Of a stretch of DNA of 64,000 nt, positions 27,689 through 36,655 are shown in pieces (positions within the stretch are counted from its first letter, which is position 1; each line of letters opens with the position of its first letter). The notes under the pieces were generated by a model that was not told the origin of the DNA, ran no database searches, and saw nothing but the letters and a program-made list of their open reading frames with translations. The DNA comes from Bdellovibrionales bacterium (lineage in GTDB: Bacteria > Bdellovibrionota > UBA1018). The DNA lies in NCBI GenBank assembly GCA_018266355.1, contig JAFEAP010000027.1, forward strand, positions 35,106-99,105, in the 5' to 3' direction. A program made the translations under genes and the position numbers.

Positions 27689-28138
27689 ATGAAATTCGCT
27701 TACGTCCTCACCGCACTCTTAGCGTGCCTCGCGATCGCTTCCTCCCTTCGGGCGGAGGATCGGGTCGAGTGCGCGACCGGTCGGGCCGTTTTCGGCAAGC
27801 TCGCTTGCGCGAGCACCGCGGGCGGCGAACCGCTGCTCGACGCGTATTTCTTCGGAGCGACTTCGCTTTCCGAGATTCGCGCGTCGTTTCCGGAGCGAGC
27901 GGCGAAGATCGGCGATCGCTGCCGAAAGAAGCTCGAGGCGCGAAAACCCGCGTCGAACGGATCTCCGGGCGACGGCGAAGGCGTCGAGTTCCGGGTGGAA
28001 ACCGTCGAAGTCTGCCTCGGAAAACGCGGTTATCAGCAACCCTGCGTGACCGACGACGACTGCATCGAGCACTATTGTCATCCCGAGCGCGGGACCTGCA
28101 GCGCGGTCTTCACGGTACCGATCTCGGCCGCGCAGTAG
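27689..28138 (+). CDS. Small secreted Cys-rich protein, unknown
   Basis: A 149-residue product beginning with MKFAYVLTALLACLAIASSLRA, a signal peptide. The start was chosen at this Met because the upstream extension is hydrophilic. The mature protein has eight Cys, with a C-terminal cluster (CVTDDDCIEHYCHPERGTC) that recalls the short disulfide-rich motifs of secreted myxobacterial-type proteins. Probably periplasmic or surface-exposed; function unknown. Confidence 0.7.
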   Translation: MKFAYVLTALLACLAIASSLRAEDRVECATGRAVFGKLACASTAGGEPLLDAYFFGATSLSEIRASFPERAAKIGDRCRKKLEARKPASNGSPGDGEGVEFRVETVEVCLGKRGYQQPCVTDDDCIEHYCHPERGTCSAVFTVPISAAQ

Positions 28139-28160
28139 GGCGCGATCGCGCGGAGCGGCT

Positions 28161-28769
28161 CTAGCCTCCGAGCGCTTTCGAGATCGCTTCGAACGACCAG
28201 TCGTAGACGGGGTAGTCGCCCGCGGACGGGTGGTTGAAATGCCACCATTCGCGTTTGAGGACCTTATAGCCTTCGGCGTGCATCGCGCCGATCAGGAGGT
28301 CGCGGTGTTTCCGCTCTTCGGGGGTGCCGCCCTTGTAGTCCGACCACGCGCTCTCGTTCATCTCGTCGAATTCGGAGGTCATCCGAACCTCGCGGCCGTC
28401 CTTCAACCGGTAGAGCGAGCAATCGATCGCGCAGCCGCGGTTGTGGACCGAGCCGCGTTCGGGGTTCGCGAGGAACTCCTTCTGGTGATCGTCGGCTTCG
28501 TCGTAAAAGAGCTTCGTCACCGACCACGGACGGTAGCCGTCGAAGACGAGGATTCCGTATCCTTGGGCCTCGAGGCGCCGGTGGGCGCGGAGGAGGGCGT
28601 CGGCGGCGGGCTTTTGGAGGAACGCCTTTTCCGCGGGATAAACGGGCCGCCCGAGGAAATTGTCTTCGCGCGCGTAACGGATATCGAGTCCGAAAGGAAG
28701 GTCGGCGAGGTCGACGAAATCGTGCCGAACGGTCGACGGATCGCCGGTGACGTAGTCGCTCGGTTTCAT
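28161..28769 (-). CDS. D-Ala-D-Ala dipeptidase (VanX/DdpX family)
   Basis: A 202-residue zinc dipeptidase. The metal and catalytic motifs are DGYRPWSVTK, SVHNRGCAIDCSLY (S-x-H-x2-G-x-A-x-D) and REWWHFNH (E-x2-H). Family members cleave D-alanyl-D-alanine, either for cell-wall recycling or, in VanX clusters, for glycopeptide resistance. No vanH/vanA neighbours occur here, so recycling is more likely. There is no signal peptide. The ATG overlaps the alpha/beta-hydrolase stop by four bases, so the two are coupled. Confidence 0.9.
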   Translation of the reverse strand: MKPSDYVTGDPSTVRHDFVDLADLPFGLDIRYAREDNFLGRPVYPAEKAFLQKPAADALLRAHRRLEAQGYGILVFDGYRPWSVTKLFYDEADDHQKEFLANPERGSVHNRGCAIDCSLYRLKDGREVRMTSEFDEMNESAWSDYKGGTPEERKHRDLLIGAMHAEGYKVLKREWWHFNHPSAGDYPVYDWSFEAISKALGG

Positions 28770-29554
28770 GCCGGTCGCTCCATCCAGTCGGAGACTTCCC
28801 GCGCGAGCCATTCGGGATCGTCGGTCGGGATGTCGTGGCCGGCCCACGGATGCACGAGTCGGGGCGCGCCGAGACGCTCGGCGAGCCGGAGCGAGCACTT
28901 CGGGCTGACCACGCGGTCGCCTTCGCCGGAGACGAGGACGACCTTCGTCCGCGGGCGGCCGGCGGGGAGCGAGAACCGGGCGGCGGCGAGGAACTGATTC
29001 AGCAACGTGCGCCGGCGAACCGGGCGCTCGCGACGGAGGCGGACGAGGTCCTCATAGAAGGCTTGGACCTGCGGATCCCTTTCGGATTTCTTCCGGGCGA
29101 ACCGGTTCGAGGAAGCGCGGAAGAAAAATCGCTCGAAGTCCTCCGGACGGTTTCGGAGGAAAGTCATGAGCGCCCCCGGCAAGAAGCGTAAGTCGAAGCG
29201 TTCGAGCGGAGAGGCGACGTCCGCGCTCGAACTGTTCACGAGAACCGCGCGGTTAAAGAGTTCGGGCTCCGCGAAGATCCAATCGAGGGCGACCATGCCT
29301 CCGAAACTCACCGCGAGGATCGACCAGGGGCCCTCGGGAAGTTTCCCCCGTTCGACGAGGCCGTGGAAACGCTGGGCGAGCTCGATGCGGATCGCCGTGA
29401 CCGAGCTCGGCGAAGGACGAAGGTATTCGGTCCCGACGCCGGGTAAATCGAGATAATGAAGCTGCATGCGCGGCGCGTGAGCGCGGATTCTCGCCGGGAA
29501 ATCTCCCCAGGTCCGCTGGTCGCGGGCGAAGTCACGCAGCATGAGCAAATTCAT
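28766..29554 (-). CDS. Alpha/beta-fold hydrolase
   Basis: A 262-residue protein starting at MNLLMLRDFARDQRTW. The nucleophile elbow is AVSFGGM (Ser, family pattern G/A-x-S-x-G). The acid is in VSGEGDRVVSP, and the base is His in WAGHDIPTDDP. It resembles small lipases/esterases of the BioH type, but the substrate is unknown. Its stop overlaps the start of the dipeptidase gene, which implies co-translation. A longer N terminus in this frame is possible but hydrophilic and unsupported. Confidence 0.82.
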   Translation of the reverse strand: MNLLMLRDFARDQRTWGDFPARIRAHAPRMQLHYLDLPGVGTEYLRPSPSSVTAIRIELAQRFHGLVERGKLPEGPWSILAVSFGGMVALDWIFAEPELFNRAVLVNSSSADVASPLERFDLRFLPGALMTFLRNRPEDFERFFFRASSNRFARKKSERDPQVQAFYEDLVRLRRERPVRRRTLLNQFLAAARFSLPAGRPRTKVVLVSGEGDRVVSPKCSLRLAERLGAPRLVHPWAGHDIPTDDPEWLAREVSDWMERPA

Positions 29555-29591
29555 ACTTCCGAAGGTAGCACGCCTCGGATAGGGATAGAAT

Positions 29592-29975
29592 ATGTACCGC
29601 GAATCGACGGACGGCATCCTCGTCGAGGTGAACCCGTCCTATCTGCGAGAACATTCCGATCCGACCCAGGGACTCTTCGTGTTCGCCTACGAAGTGACGA
29701 TCTCGAACGAGAGCCGCCAACCCGCGCGCCTCGTCTCGCGCCACTGGGTGATCCGGGACGGCGACGGCGCCGAGCGCGAAGTCGACGGCGAAGGGGTGGT
29801 CGGGGAGCAGCCGCACCTCATCCCCGGAGGTTCGTTCACCTATTCGAGCTATTGCCCGCTTTCGACGCCGACCGGAAGCATGCGCGGCACCTACCGGATG
29901 GTCCGGGACGACGGAACCACGTTCGACGCGAAGATTCCGCTCTTCTTCCTGCGCGATCTGACTCAGTATAACTGA
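29592..29975 (+). CDS. apaG: ApaG domain protein
   Basis: A 127-residue protein of the normal ApaG length with the single fibronectin-like beta-sandwich. Signatures are VFAYEVTISNES, RHWVIRDGDG, GVVGEQPHLIPGGSFTYSS and MRGTYRM. ApaG is linked in other bacteria to Co/Mg resistance and to ApaH-related nucleotide metabolism; its molecular role is unsettled. The SDR gene follows with a one-base gap. Confidence 0.93.
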   Translation: MYRESTDGILVEVNPSYLREHSDPTQGLFVFAYEVTISNESRQPARLVSRHWVIRDGDGAEREVDGEGVVGEQPHLIPGGSFTYSSYCPLSTPTGSMRGTYRMVRDDGTTFDAKIPLFFLRDLTQYN

Positions 29976-29976
29976 C

Positions 29977-30792
29977 ATGGAAACTTCCTCTCGGACCCCG
30001 GCGATCGTGATCACGGGCGCGAGCGACGGCATCGGTAAGGCGATGGCGGTCGAATTCGCGCGCCAAGGCGCCCGGCTCGGGCTCGTCGCCCGCCGGAAAG
30101 AGATGCTCGAGGCGTTGGCCTCGGAACTCCGCCGGGCGGGATCGCCCGAGGTCCTCGTCGAACCGGTCGACGTCACGGACTTCGATGCCCAAAGGGCGGC
30201 GCTTGAGCGATTCGAAACGAGATTCGGAGGGATCACGCATTTGATCCTGAACGCGGGCATCGCCGCGCGCACGACGCCCTGGTCGGACTCGTGGGCCGGG
30301 GTGAAGGAATGCCTCGACGTGAACTTGATGGCCGCGCTGAACGCCGCCGAGTGGATGAAGCCTCGGATGGTGACCCGGAAGTCGGGCACGATCGCGGGCG
30401 TTTCGAGCATCGCTTCCTACCGGGGACTCCCGGACTCGGGCGCCTACTCGACCTCGAAGGCGGCGCTCTCGACCTACCTCGAAAGCCTTCGGGTCGACGT
30501 CGCCCGATACGGCGTGCGGGTCGTCACGATCGCGCCCGGGTATATCCGGACCGCCCTCGTGAAGCGGAATAACGGAAATATGCCGTTCATCATGGACGCC
30601 GCGAAGGCGGGCCGGATCTTCGCGCGAGGAGTGCTCGCCGGAAAACGGGTGATCGTCGCCCCTTGGCAATACAACTTCGCGATCCTGATCCTCCGGCTCA
30701 TGCCGGTTTGGGTCTACGACTTCCTGATCGGGATCTTCATGCGCGGCGTCCGCGGGGACACTCCGGAGTCCCGTCGGGCGTCAAAAACCTGA
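29977..30792 (+). CDS. Short-chain dehydrogenase/reductase
   Basis: A 271-residue classical SDR. The cofactor site is VITGASDGIGKAMA (TGxxxGxG), NAG is present in ILNAGIAAR, the catalytic Ser is in AGVSSIASYRG, and the YxxxK is AYSTSKAAL. The C-terminal 40 residues contain a hydrophobic segment (FAILILRLMPVWVYDFLIGI) that would bind the membrane, as in dehydrogenases acting on lipids or sterols. Probably NADP-dependent because of the Arg-Arg after the second strand (VARRKEM). Substrate unknown. Confidence 0.9.
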   Translation: METSSRTPAIVITGASDGIGKAMAVEFARQGARLGLVARRKEMLEALASELRRAGSPEVLVEPVDVTDFDAQRAALERFETRFGGITHLILNAGIAARTTPWSDSWAGVKECLDVNLMAALNAAEWMKPRMVTRKSGTIAGVSSIASYRGLPDSGAYSTSKAALSTYLESLRVDVARYGVRVVTIAPGYIRTALVKRNNGNMPFIMDAAKAGRIFARGVLAGKRVIVAPWQYNFAILILRLMPVWVYDFLIGIFMRGVRGDTPESRRASKT

Positions 30793-30897
30793 GCTCGGGC
30801 CTCGGCCGGAGGAGACGCAGTCGCTGGAGGGCGCCACCCGGGCGTCGTCAATATTCCAACCTTAGACGCCGATTCGCGCTCGTTTTATCCTAGGGGA

Positions 30898-31965
30898 ATG
30901 GCGACTGGCGTCTTCTTCGTTCCGGATCCGGATCTTCTCGTGCTGAACCATCCGATCCCTTACAACCTCTACATCAATTCCTCCGCCGTCGAGGGTCGTG
31001 ACCATTTCGTGAAGGTTTTCCCGCTCGGAGATACGCTCACGAAACCCGATTTCGTCGCCATGAAGGCGAAGTACCAGCAAGTCTACATTTCCGAACTCGA
31101 GCGCGGCGCGTACCTACGCGCGATCTGCCAATACTTCGGGAAAACCGAAGAAGAGAAGGTCAATATCCTCAAGACCTCGGCCCTCCATCACCTCGAATCG
31201 ATCTTCAACGTGAAGACCGACGAGATCTCGGTCGACATCATCAACCAGACGCTCGACGGATGCCGCCAGACCGTCGAAGGTTTCGTCGAGCTCCTGAAAA
31301 ACTACGAACTGAACCAGCTCCACGAACTCATCGGGAACCTGAGCTTCCACGACTTCTACACCTACGACCATTCGATCAACGTCTCGATGTATTGCATCCT
31401 GATCTACAAGCTCCTCGACCCGGACGCGCCTGAGGACAAGATCATCAACGCCGGCATGGGCGGTTTCATGCACGACATCGGCAAGATCAAGATCCCGAAC
31501 AAGATCCTGAACAAGGTCGGTCGGCTCACCGACGAGGAATTTCTCGAGATCCAACGGCATCCGACCTACGGGAAAGAGTTCCTCACCCAGCGCGGAGTGA
31601 CCGGTCCGAAAGGCGCCGACGTCGGACTGATCCGCGACGTCGTCTACCAGCATCACGAGAACTACGACGGCACCGGCTACCCGAACCGCCTCAAGGGCGA
31701 CGAGATCCAACTCCTCGCCCGGGTGACCTCGATCGCCGACTTCTTCGACGCCATCACGACGAAACGCTCGTACGCGGAGGCCCTTTCCGTCGAGGAGGCC
31801 CTCGCGCTCATGAAACGTTCGCGCGCGAAAAAGATCGACCCGTCGATTTTCGACCGCTTCGACATCCATATGCACGAGAAGTACAAGGAGCGGGAAACCG
31901 ACCTCCACCTCGCCGACGACTTCGACCCGTGCCAGCCGCACGTGAAGCTGAAACGGATTTCGTGA
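30898..31965 (+). CDS. HD-GYP domain c-di-GMP phosphodiesterase
   Basis: A 355-residue protein. The C-terminal two thirds is an HD-GYP domain with the core metal motif FMHDIGKIKIPNKILNK, the upstream HSINV, and HHENYDGTGYP followed by SIADFFDAIT. These are the residues of active c-di-GMP phosphodiesterases. The first 110 or so residues form an unassigned domain without signal peptide. It would lower cytosolic c-di-GMP. The closest ribosome-site-like sequence (AGGGGA) touches the ATG, so the start is less certain than the domain. Confidence 0.9.
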   Translation: MATGVFFVPDPDLLVLNHPIPYNLYINSSAVEGRDHFVKVFPLGDTLTKPDFVAMKAKYQQVYISELERGAYLRAICQYFGKTEEEKVNILKTSALHHLESIFNVKTDEISVDIINQTLDGCRQTVEGFVELLKNYELNQLHELIGNLSFHDFYTYDHSINVSMYCILIYKLLDPDAPEDKIINAGMGGFMHDIGKIKIPNKILNKVGRLTDEEFLEIQRHPTYGKEFLTQRGVTGPKGADVGLIRDVVYQHHENYDGTGYPNRLKGDEIQLLARVTSIADFFDAITTKRSYAEALSVEEALALMKRSRAKKIDPSIFDRFDIHMHEKYKERETDLHLADDFDPCQPHVKLKRIS

Positions 31966-31977
31966 TCGTTCGGGTTT

Positions 31978-32832
31978 TCAGATCGTAGGCGGGCAGAACG
32001 CGAAGGAACGCGTCCCGAATTCGTCGTAAAACCTCGGGCAAATCGCTTTCGGGGAGTTCTCGCCCTCGAGCGTGTTCAGGGCGCAACTCGCCTTTTGGCG
32101 ATCGAGCGCGTGCAGGAGTTTAACCGCCGGACCGTACCAGCATTCCTGGACGTTCGTCGGATCGTACTTCCCGAGGCGGGCGACGATCTCTTTCAGGATT
32201 CGGCAGGCCGGGGGATAGTTCACCGCCGCGATTCCCGGCTCGCGCGGGAGGGGGTTTTGGATGAAAAGCTCGCGCAGAGTCGCCCGGCATTCCTTCGGAA
32301 GATCGGGAAAAGCCGGGATTTTTCCGAACGGCGGGGCTTCGACCCCATCGATCGCCGTATCGAGGTCGTCGGGGATCTGGGCGATGATCGCGTTCTTCAG
32401 GACGACGGTCGGCCATCGCGGGTATCCGAGTTTACCCCCGTTCGTGATCCAGTCCGCCCGCGCGCGGGCGTAGGCCATCGGTCCGGGAACGGCGAACTCG
32501 CGCGCGTAGTCCGCGGCCACGAACGCGGTGGAGAGGATGATCAGGAAGCGAAAGATCGGGAATCCCGAATGCTTGAAGGCGACGAATTTCGAGTGCTGGG
32601 TCAGGAGCCAGATCCCGAAGATCGCGAACAAGGCGAGGAGCGCGATCACGATGGAAGTGTGCTGTCCGAGCGACGCGAGTTCGCGGCTGATCGGATTGAA
32701 GAAAGCGAAACGCGAGATGCCCAGATTTTCTTCCGCGAACGGGCGCCCGGGAACCGGCGGCAGCGGAAAACTTCCGAGAAAGAAGGTCCCGTAGAGAAAG
32801 CAGAGGATCCAGACTGCGAAGGCGGGCGTCAC
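31978..32832 (-). CDS. Inner-membrane protein of unknown function
   Basis: A 284-residue protein with an N-terminal hydrophobic segment (VWILCFLYGTFFLGSF), a second at about 60-80 and a third at about 92-110. A periplasmic or cytosolic part of about 170 residues with six Cys follows. It starts with GTG that overlaps the stop of the matrixin-barrel gene (GTGA), so it is translated together with it. No known family. Confidence 0.7.
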   Translation of the reverse strand: MTPAFAVWILCFLYGTFFLGSFPLPPVPGRPFAEENLGISRFAFFNPISRELASLGQHTSIVIALLALFAIFGIWLLTQHSKFVAFKHSGFPIFRFLIILSTAFVAADYAREFAVPGPMAYARARADWITNGGKLGYPRWPTVVLKNAIIAQIPDDLDTAIDGVEAPPFGKIPAFPDLPKECRATLRELFIQNPLPREPGIAAVNYPPACRILKEIVARLGKYDPTNVQECWYGPAVKLLHALDRQKASCALNTLEGENSPKAICPRFYDEFGTRSFAFCPPTI

Positions 32833-35045
32833 GGTGCCTCCTTTCTTTCATGCGGCTCGAAGTTTCGGCCATCCGGTACCGCGTCCGGTTCGTCGAAGCG
32901 CTCCGGATTCGCGGGCGTTTCCGGCGATTTCGCGCCGTCCATGCCCGGGATCGGATCGATCTCGTTCGGCGCGTGCGGTTTCGGATGGCGGGATTCCTGG
33001 AACTTCCGTTCTTCCTCGAGGGGATCGGCGAGCGGCGAGGCGGCCGGCGTCGGAATCGCGGTCGGAGTCGGCACGGTCGTCGGTACGACCGACGGCGCCG
33101 GGATCGGACTCGGGGTCGGCGAAGGCGTCGCGTCCGGGGCCTTTTCGGGGGTCGGTGCCGGAGTCGGTTCCGCGGCCGGCATCGGGCGAGTCGCCGAGGG
33201 TTCGTAGTCGTCATATTTCGGCGCGGCTTCGCGCGTGGCGGGCTCGCCGGCGCCGAACGTCATTTGGAGACCCGCGGCCGCGAAGAACCCGGAGCCGTCG
33301 AAGCGGACGTCCTCGGCCGAGGCGGTGCTCGTGTTCGTCGCGAGGCGCGTGCCGGAGGGAAAATCGGAGTAGGCCGCGCCGGAGTTTCCGGTCGAGGCGA
33401 AATACGAGGAGCGGAGACGCGAATAACCGCCTTCGACGACGAGGGCGAGCGGTCCGAGCGGAACCTCGGCGCCGGTGCTGAGCGAGAACTCGGTCGACCA
33501 AGCCCGATACGAGACGCTTCCCGAAGTCGAGTCCGAGACGAACGACTGGGACCCGAAGAGAAGCCCGATACCGAATCGTCCGCCGACGAACCACCGGGCC
33601 CCGCCGCTCGCGCCGACGGGATACCAGCGGACGTCCGGCCCGAGACGAAAGCCCGCGAGCGTCGTGTGCTTCGATTGTTCGGAGGCGCCGGTCGCCTTCG
33701 CGTTCGAGTCGAGGACGGTCGGGAGGGTGATCGCGAGCGTGCCGCCCCACTTACCCCATTTCGTGAATTCGCTGTAGCCCGTCGCTCGGAGCTCCGTGAC
33801 GGCGCCGAGGCTCGGGGAATTCGGCGCCCGGTCCCAAGCCGTCGCGCCCGGGTCCATGCCCGCGAACGCGTCCCAGGTCGAAGGCCGAATCCAATGCGAG
33901 CCCGCATCGAGTTCGAGGTCGAACGCCCGCGCCGTCCCCGGTGAAGCCGCCCCGACGGCGAGACCGAGCGCGATTAGGACCGCGATGCGACGAAGCGACC
34001 TCCGGCGGTAAACGCGGAAGGCGAGGAGTCCCGCGATCGCGAGGAGGAATCCGAAACTTCCGCCGAGCGAGCGCCAGGGGGAGCGCGGCGATGCGCGACC
34101 GGTCGTCGTGCCGGCGATCGCCGAAGTCACGCATCCGTCGCCGTCGTCCGTGGCCGGATTCGCGTTCCGTCCTTGGGCGTCTCCGCCGCAACCGGTATCG
34201 ACGACGGTCGGTCCGCCGACGACGGTGCCGGTGAGCGCGCCCTGGCCGTTCGTTCCCGTGTAGCTTCCGCAGTGAAGTCCGGTCCGGAACGGCTTTCCGC
34301 GTTCGTAGAGGCATTCGATGCCGTCGCGGTCGTCTTGGGCGATATCGCGGCGGCCGGCATCGCTCGGATCGAGACCGGTAGCGGCGGTTTGGACCATCGT
34401 CGCGCCGGTGATGAACGGATCGGTCGAAGTGTAGTCGGGCGGCTCGATCGGGTGGTCGAGCCCGAGACAGTGGCCGATCTCGTGGGTGAGGACCGAACGA
34501 AGGTCCGCTTCGCCCATCGCCGGCGTGAACTTCATCGCCGTCGTCGAGTTTCCGTTCAGGACGATGTCGCAGTCGGTGAATTCCGTGCCGTGAAGGACGG
34601 TCGTCGCCGCCGCGAGCGTCGAAGTCGAAGTCCCGTAATAGTTTCCTTCTCCGGTCGTGCGGTTATCCCACTGAATGACGTTCGTCCCGTCGTTCACGCT
34701 ATAGGTCGAGTTCGTGGTGCCCTTCACCTCGACCCGCAGGTCCGCTCGGCAAGCGGCCATCCACGCGTTCACGGATTCCTGGGCGGCCGAGAGGAGTTCC
34801 GTGCCGGTCACCGTCGGAGAAACGGATCCGCCCATGACCGCGACGTCGGTGTTCACGTAAAACGTGAGCGTGCGCGCGGGCCAGATCGGTCCGTCCGAGA
34901 CCGGACGTTCGCCTTTCTGGTAGCTCGAACCTTTCAGATAGATGAAGGCGTGCGCCGGCGCGGCGGAGACGAGCACCGCCAGAAGCGCGGCCGCGAGTTT
35001 CGGCGAGGCGATGAACTTCCGGGGTGCGCGTCGGCCGAGTCCCAT
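32829..35045 (-). CDS. Matrixin-type metalloprotease fused to an outer-membrane beta-barrel
   Basis: A 738-residue fusion. Residues of about 1-35 are a signal peptide (AAPAHA). A matrixin/metzincin protease follows, with the zinc site LTHEIGHCLGLDH (HExxHxxGxxH) near residue 185. Residues of about 330-350 are a Gly-rich hydrophobic segment followed by VYRRRSLRR, like a GlyGly-CTERM sorting tail. Immediately after comes a second signal-like stretch (IAVLIALGLAVGAASPGTARA) and then a barrel-like domain of about 260 residues ending AAAGLQMTFG. The last 120 residues are Pro/Thr/Ala-rich. The start overlaps the upstream stop (TGATG). Confidence 0.85.
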   Translation of the reverse strand: MGLGRRAPRKFIASPKLAAALLAVLVSAAPAHAFIYLKGSSYQKGERPVSDGPIWPARTLTFYVNTDVAVMGGSVSPTVTGTELLSAAQESVNAWMAACRADLRVEVKGTTNSTYSVNDGTNVIQWDNRTTGEGNYYGTSTSTLAAATTVLHGTEFTDCDIVLNGNSTTAMKFTPAMGEADLRSVLTHEIGHCLGLDHPIEPPDYTSTDPFITGATMVQTAATGLDPSDAGRRDIAQDDRDGIECLYERGKPFRTGLHCGSYTGTNGQGALTGTVVGGPTVVDTGCGGDAQGRNANPATDDGDGCVTSAIAGTTTGRASPRSPWRSLGGSFGFLLAIAGLLAFRVYRRRSLRRIAVLIALGLAVGAASPGTARAFDLELDAGSHWIRPSTWDAFAGMDPGATAWDRAPNSPSLGAVTELRATGYSEFTKWGKWGGTLAITLPTVLDSNAKATGASEQSKHTTLAGFRLGPDVRWYPVGASGGARWFVGGRFGIGLLFGSQSFVSDSTSGSVSYRAWSTEFSLSTGAEVPLGPLALVVEGGYSRLRSSYFASTGNSGAAYSDFPSGTRLATNTSTASAEDVRFDGSGFFAAAGLQMTFGAGEPATREAAPKYDDYEPSATRPMPAAEPTPAPTPEKAPDATPSPTPSPIPAPSVVPTTVPTPTAIPTPAASPLADPLEEERKFQESRHPKPHAPNEIDPIPGMDGAKSPETPANPERFDEPDAVPDGRNFEPHERKEAP

Positions 35046-35464
35046 CAGCGGATCACCCGAAACGCGTCGCCGTCGCCGGCGACGAGCCATCGGGTTTCCC
35101 CGGATTTGAAGCGCACGGATTCGAGGCGAAGCGCGACCTCTTCTCCCGGATTCGGCGCGACGATCGAAATCGGATAAACGTAGGCGTTTTCGGCGCGCGA
35201 GTAGGCGCCCGAAGGAACGTAGACCTCGAACGCGCGCGCGAGTCCGGCGCATCCGGCGGAGGGACGAGCCGAAGGCAACGGATCGAAGACCCAAAACACT
35301 TTCCCGTCGACGGCCTTCGTCTCCCGGAATTTCGCCGCGATCGCGCACGCGGACGTCGAACGTGCGGCGGATTTTCCGAGCGAGGTCGCGCGCGCGGACG
35401 GAATTCCGATCCCGAGAAGAAGGGCGAGGAACGTGGTGAGGAGACGGAGCGACCGGACGCGCAT
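35045..35464 (-). CDS. Small secreted protein upstream of the protease-barrel gene
   Basis: A 139-residue product with signal peptide MRVRSLRLLTTFLALLLGIGIPSARA. The mature part has two Cys and a beta-rich pattern (VFWVFDPLP, RAFEVYVPSGAY). No family recognised. It is the first gene of a three-gene coupled operon (stop shared with the next start as TGATG) and may be a periplasmic partner of the metalloprotease. Confidence 0.65.
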   Translation of the reverse strand: MRVRSLRLLTTFLALLLGIGIPSARATSLGKSAARSTSACAIAAKFRETKAVDGKVFWVFDPLPSARPSAGCAGLARAFEVYVPSGAYSRAENAYVYPISIVAPNPGEEVALRLESVRFKSGETRWLVAGDGDAFRVIR

Positions 35465-35587
35465 CGAGGCCTATTTTTTCAAGAAAATCGGGCCGTTCCA
35501 AGCCCAACCTCAGGCGCGTTCGCGCGGACGGGAGTCATCGCTTTGACGAGTGGCGGGCTTCGTTTTACGCGCGCGGGATACCGCGAA

Positions 35588-36172
35588 TCAGGCGGCTTTT
35601 GCCGGCTTTTTCCGCGGCAAGCGAAGGACGAGCTTCGTGCCTTTACCGTGCGCGGTGTCGATTTCGACGGCGCCGCCGAACGAAATCGCGACGGACTGGA
35701 CGAGATCGAGGCCGATGCCGCGGCCGGAAATCTCGGTCACGGTCTTCTTCGTCGAGAAGCCGGGTTCGAAGAGCAGTGCGAGCGATTCCCGCGCGGCGAG
35801 CGCTTCGGTCGAGACGACGAGGCCGAGTCGGGCGGCTTTCCTCGAAACGGCGTCGAGATCGACGCCGGCGCCGTCGTCCTCGACGGTCACCACGGTCGCG
35901 TTTTCCTCGGAGGCGAAACGGAGGTCGATGCGTCCGACCGGGTTTTTCCCGGATTTTGAGCGAACTTTCGGCGATTCGATCCCGTGGTCGATCGCGTTTC
36001 GGACGGCATGCGCGAGCGCTTCGCGGAGGCGCGAAAGGTCTTCGTCGTTCCACTCGTGCGCGGCGCCCTCGACGTGAAGGCGAACGTCCTTCCCGAGACT
36101 CCGCGAGGTTTCGCGGACGGTGTCGCGGAGGTGCTGGAGGGTGAGCTCGAATGCGGACGAACGGCCGGCCAT
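35588..36172 (-). CDS. Stand-alone CheA-like ATPase (P4-only) protein
   Basis: A 194-residue histidine-kinase ATPase domain. The N box is LAHAVRNAIDHGIE, G1 is DDGAGVD, the F box is LLFEPGFSTK, G2 is SGRGIGLDLV, and G3 is GKGTKLVLRLP. The spacing and the HGIE form are those of chemotaxis kinase CheA. There is no phosphotransfer domain, almost no dimerisation domain (only its last helix) and no CheW-like tail. The nucleotide site looks intact. It may phosphorylate a separate His protein or work as an ATPase module. It starts about 100 bp from a divergent gene, so it does not look like a broken full CheA. Confidence 0.8.
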   Translation of the reverse strand: MAGRSSAFELTLQHLRDTVRETSRSLGKDVRLHVEGAAHEWNDEDLSRLREALAHAVRNAIDHGIESPKVRSKSGKNPVGRIDLRFASEENATVVTVEDDGAGVDLDAVSRKAARLGLVVSTEALAARESLALLFEPGFSTKKTVTEISGRGIGLDLVQSVAISFGGAVEIDTAHGKGTKLVLRLPRKKPAKAA

Positions 36173-36268
36173 ACCGACGTATCGGCGGAACCCGCCCGTC
36201 GGGTGAGCGTCGGGTTTTTGGCGTTTCCCGCGGTTTCCACCGGCGGCCGAATCGCGGATACTGGCCGT

Positions 36269-36655
36269 ATGCAGACTTCATCCGGAAGCCGCGCCCTCGG
36301 TCTCGTCGGCGGCCTCGCGGTCCTCGCGTTCGCGTCGCCGTTCGTCCTTCCGCGCGAGGCCGCGGTGGCGGTTCCCTTCGCGGCCTCGGCCGTCGCGCTC
36401 TTTCGGTTCGGGGTGCCGCTCCAAATTCACGCGCTCGGCTCCCTCCGTCGCTTCCGGGTCACGTCCCGTACGATCGTGTGGTTCGCGGCGGTCGTCGCGT
36501 TCTGGTACTCGACGGTGGTTTGGGTTTGGTGGAGCCGACGAACGCCGAATTTCCCGCTCTTCTTGCTGAACGCCGAACTCGAGCCGCGCTACTACTTCGC
36601 TTGGGTGCCGGCCCTCGTCTTCGGCGGTCTCCTGCTCGGACGGGAACGCGCCTAG
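36269..36655 (+). CDS. Small multi-span membrane protein, unknown
   Basis: A 128-residue protein with about four hydrophobic segments (LGLVGGLAVLAFASPFV, VPFAASAVALFRF, TIVWFAAVVAFWYSTVVWVWW, YYFAWVPALVFGGLLLG). Start taken at MQTSSGSR, because the upstream part of the frame is hydrophilic. The TAG stop overlaps the convergent msrC stop in a shared CTAG. No family recognised. Confidence 0.55.
   Translation: MQTSSGSRALGLVGGLAVLAFASPFVLPREAAVAVPFAASAVALFRFGVPLQIHALGSLRRFRVTSRTIVWFAAVVAFWYSTVVWVWWSRRTPNFPLFLLNAELEPRYYFAWVPALVFGGLLLGRERA

Noticed and set aside
28161..28769. Glycopeptide-resistance interpretation of the VanX-like dipeptidase
   Set aside because: No vanH, vanA-type ligase or vanRS genes are nearby; the gene is coupled to a general hydrolase instead.
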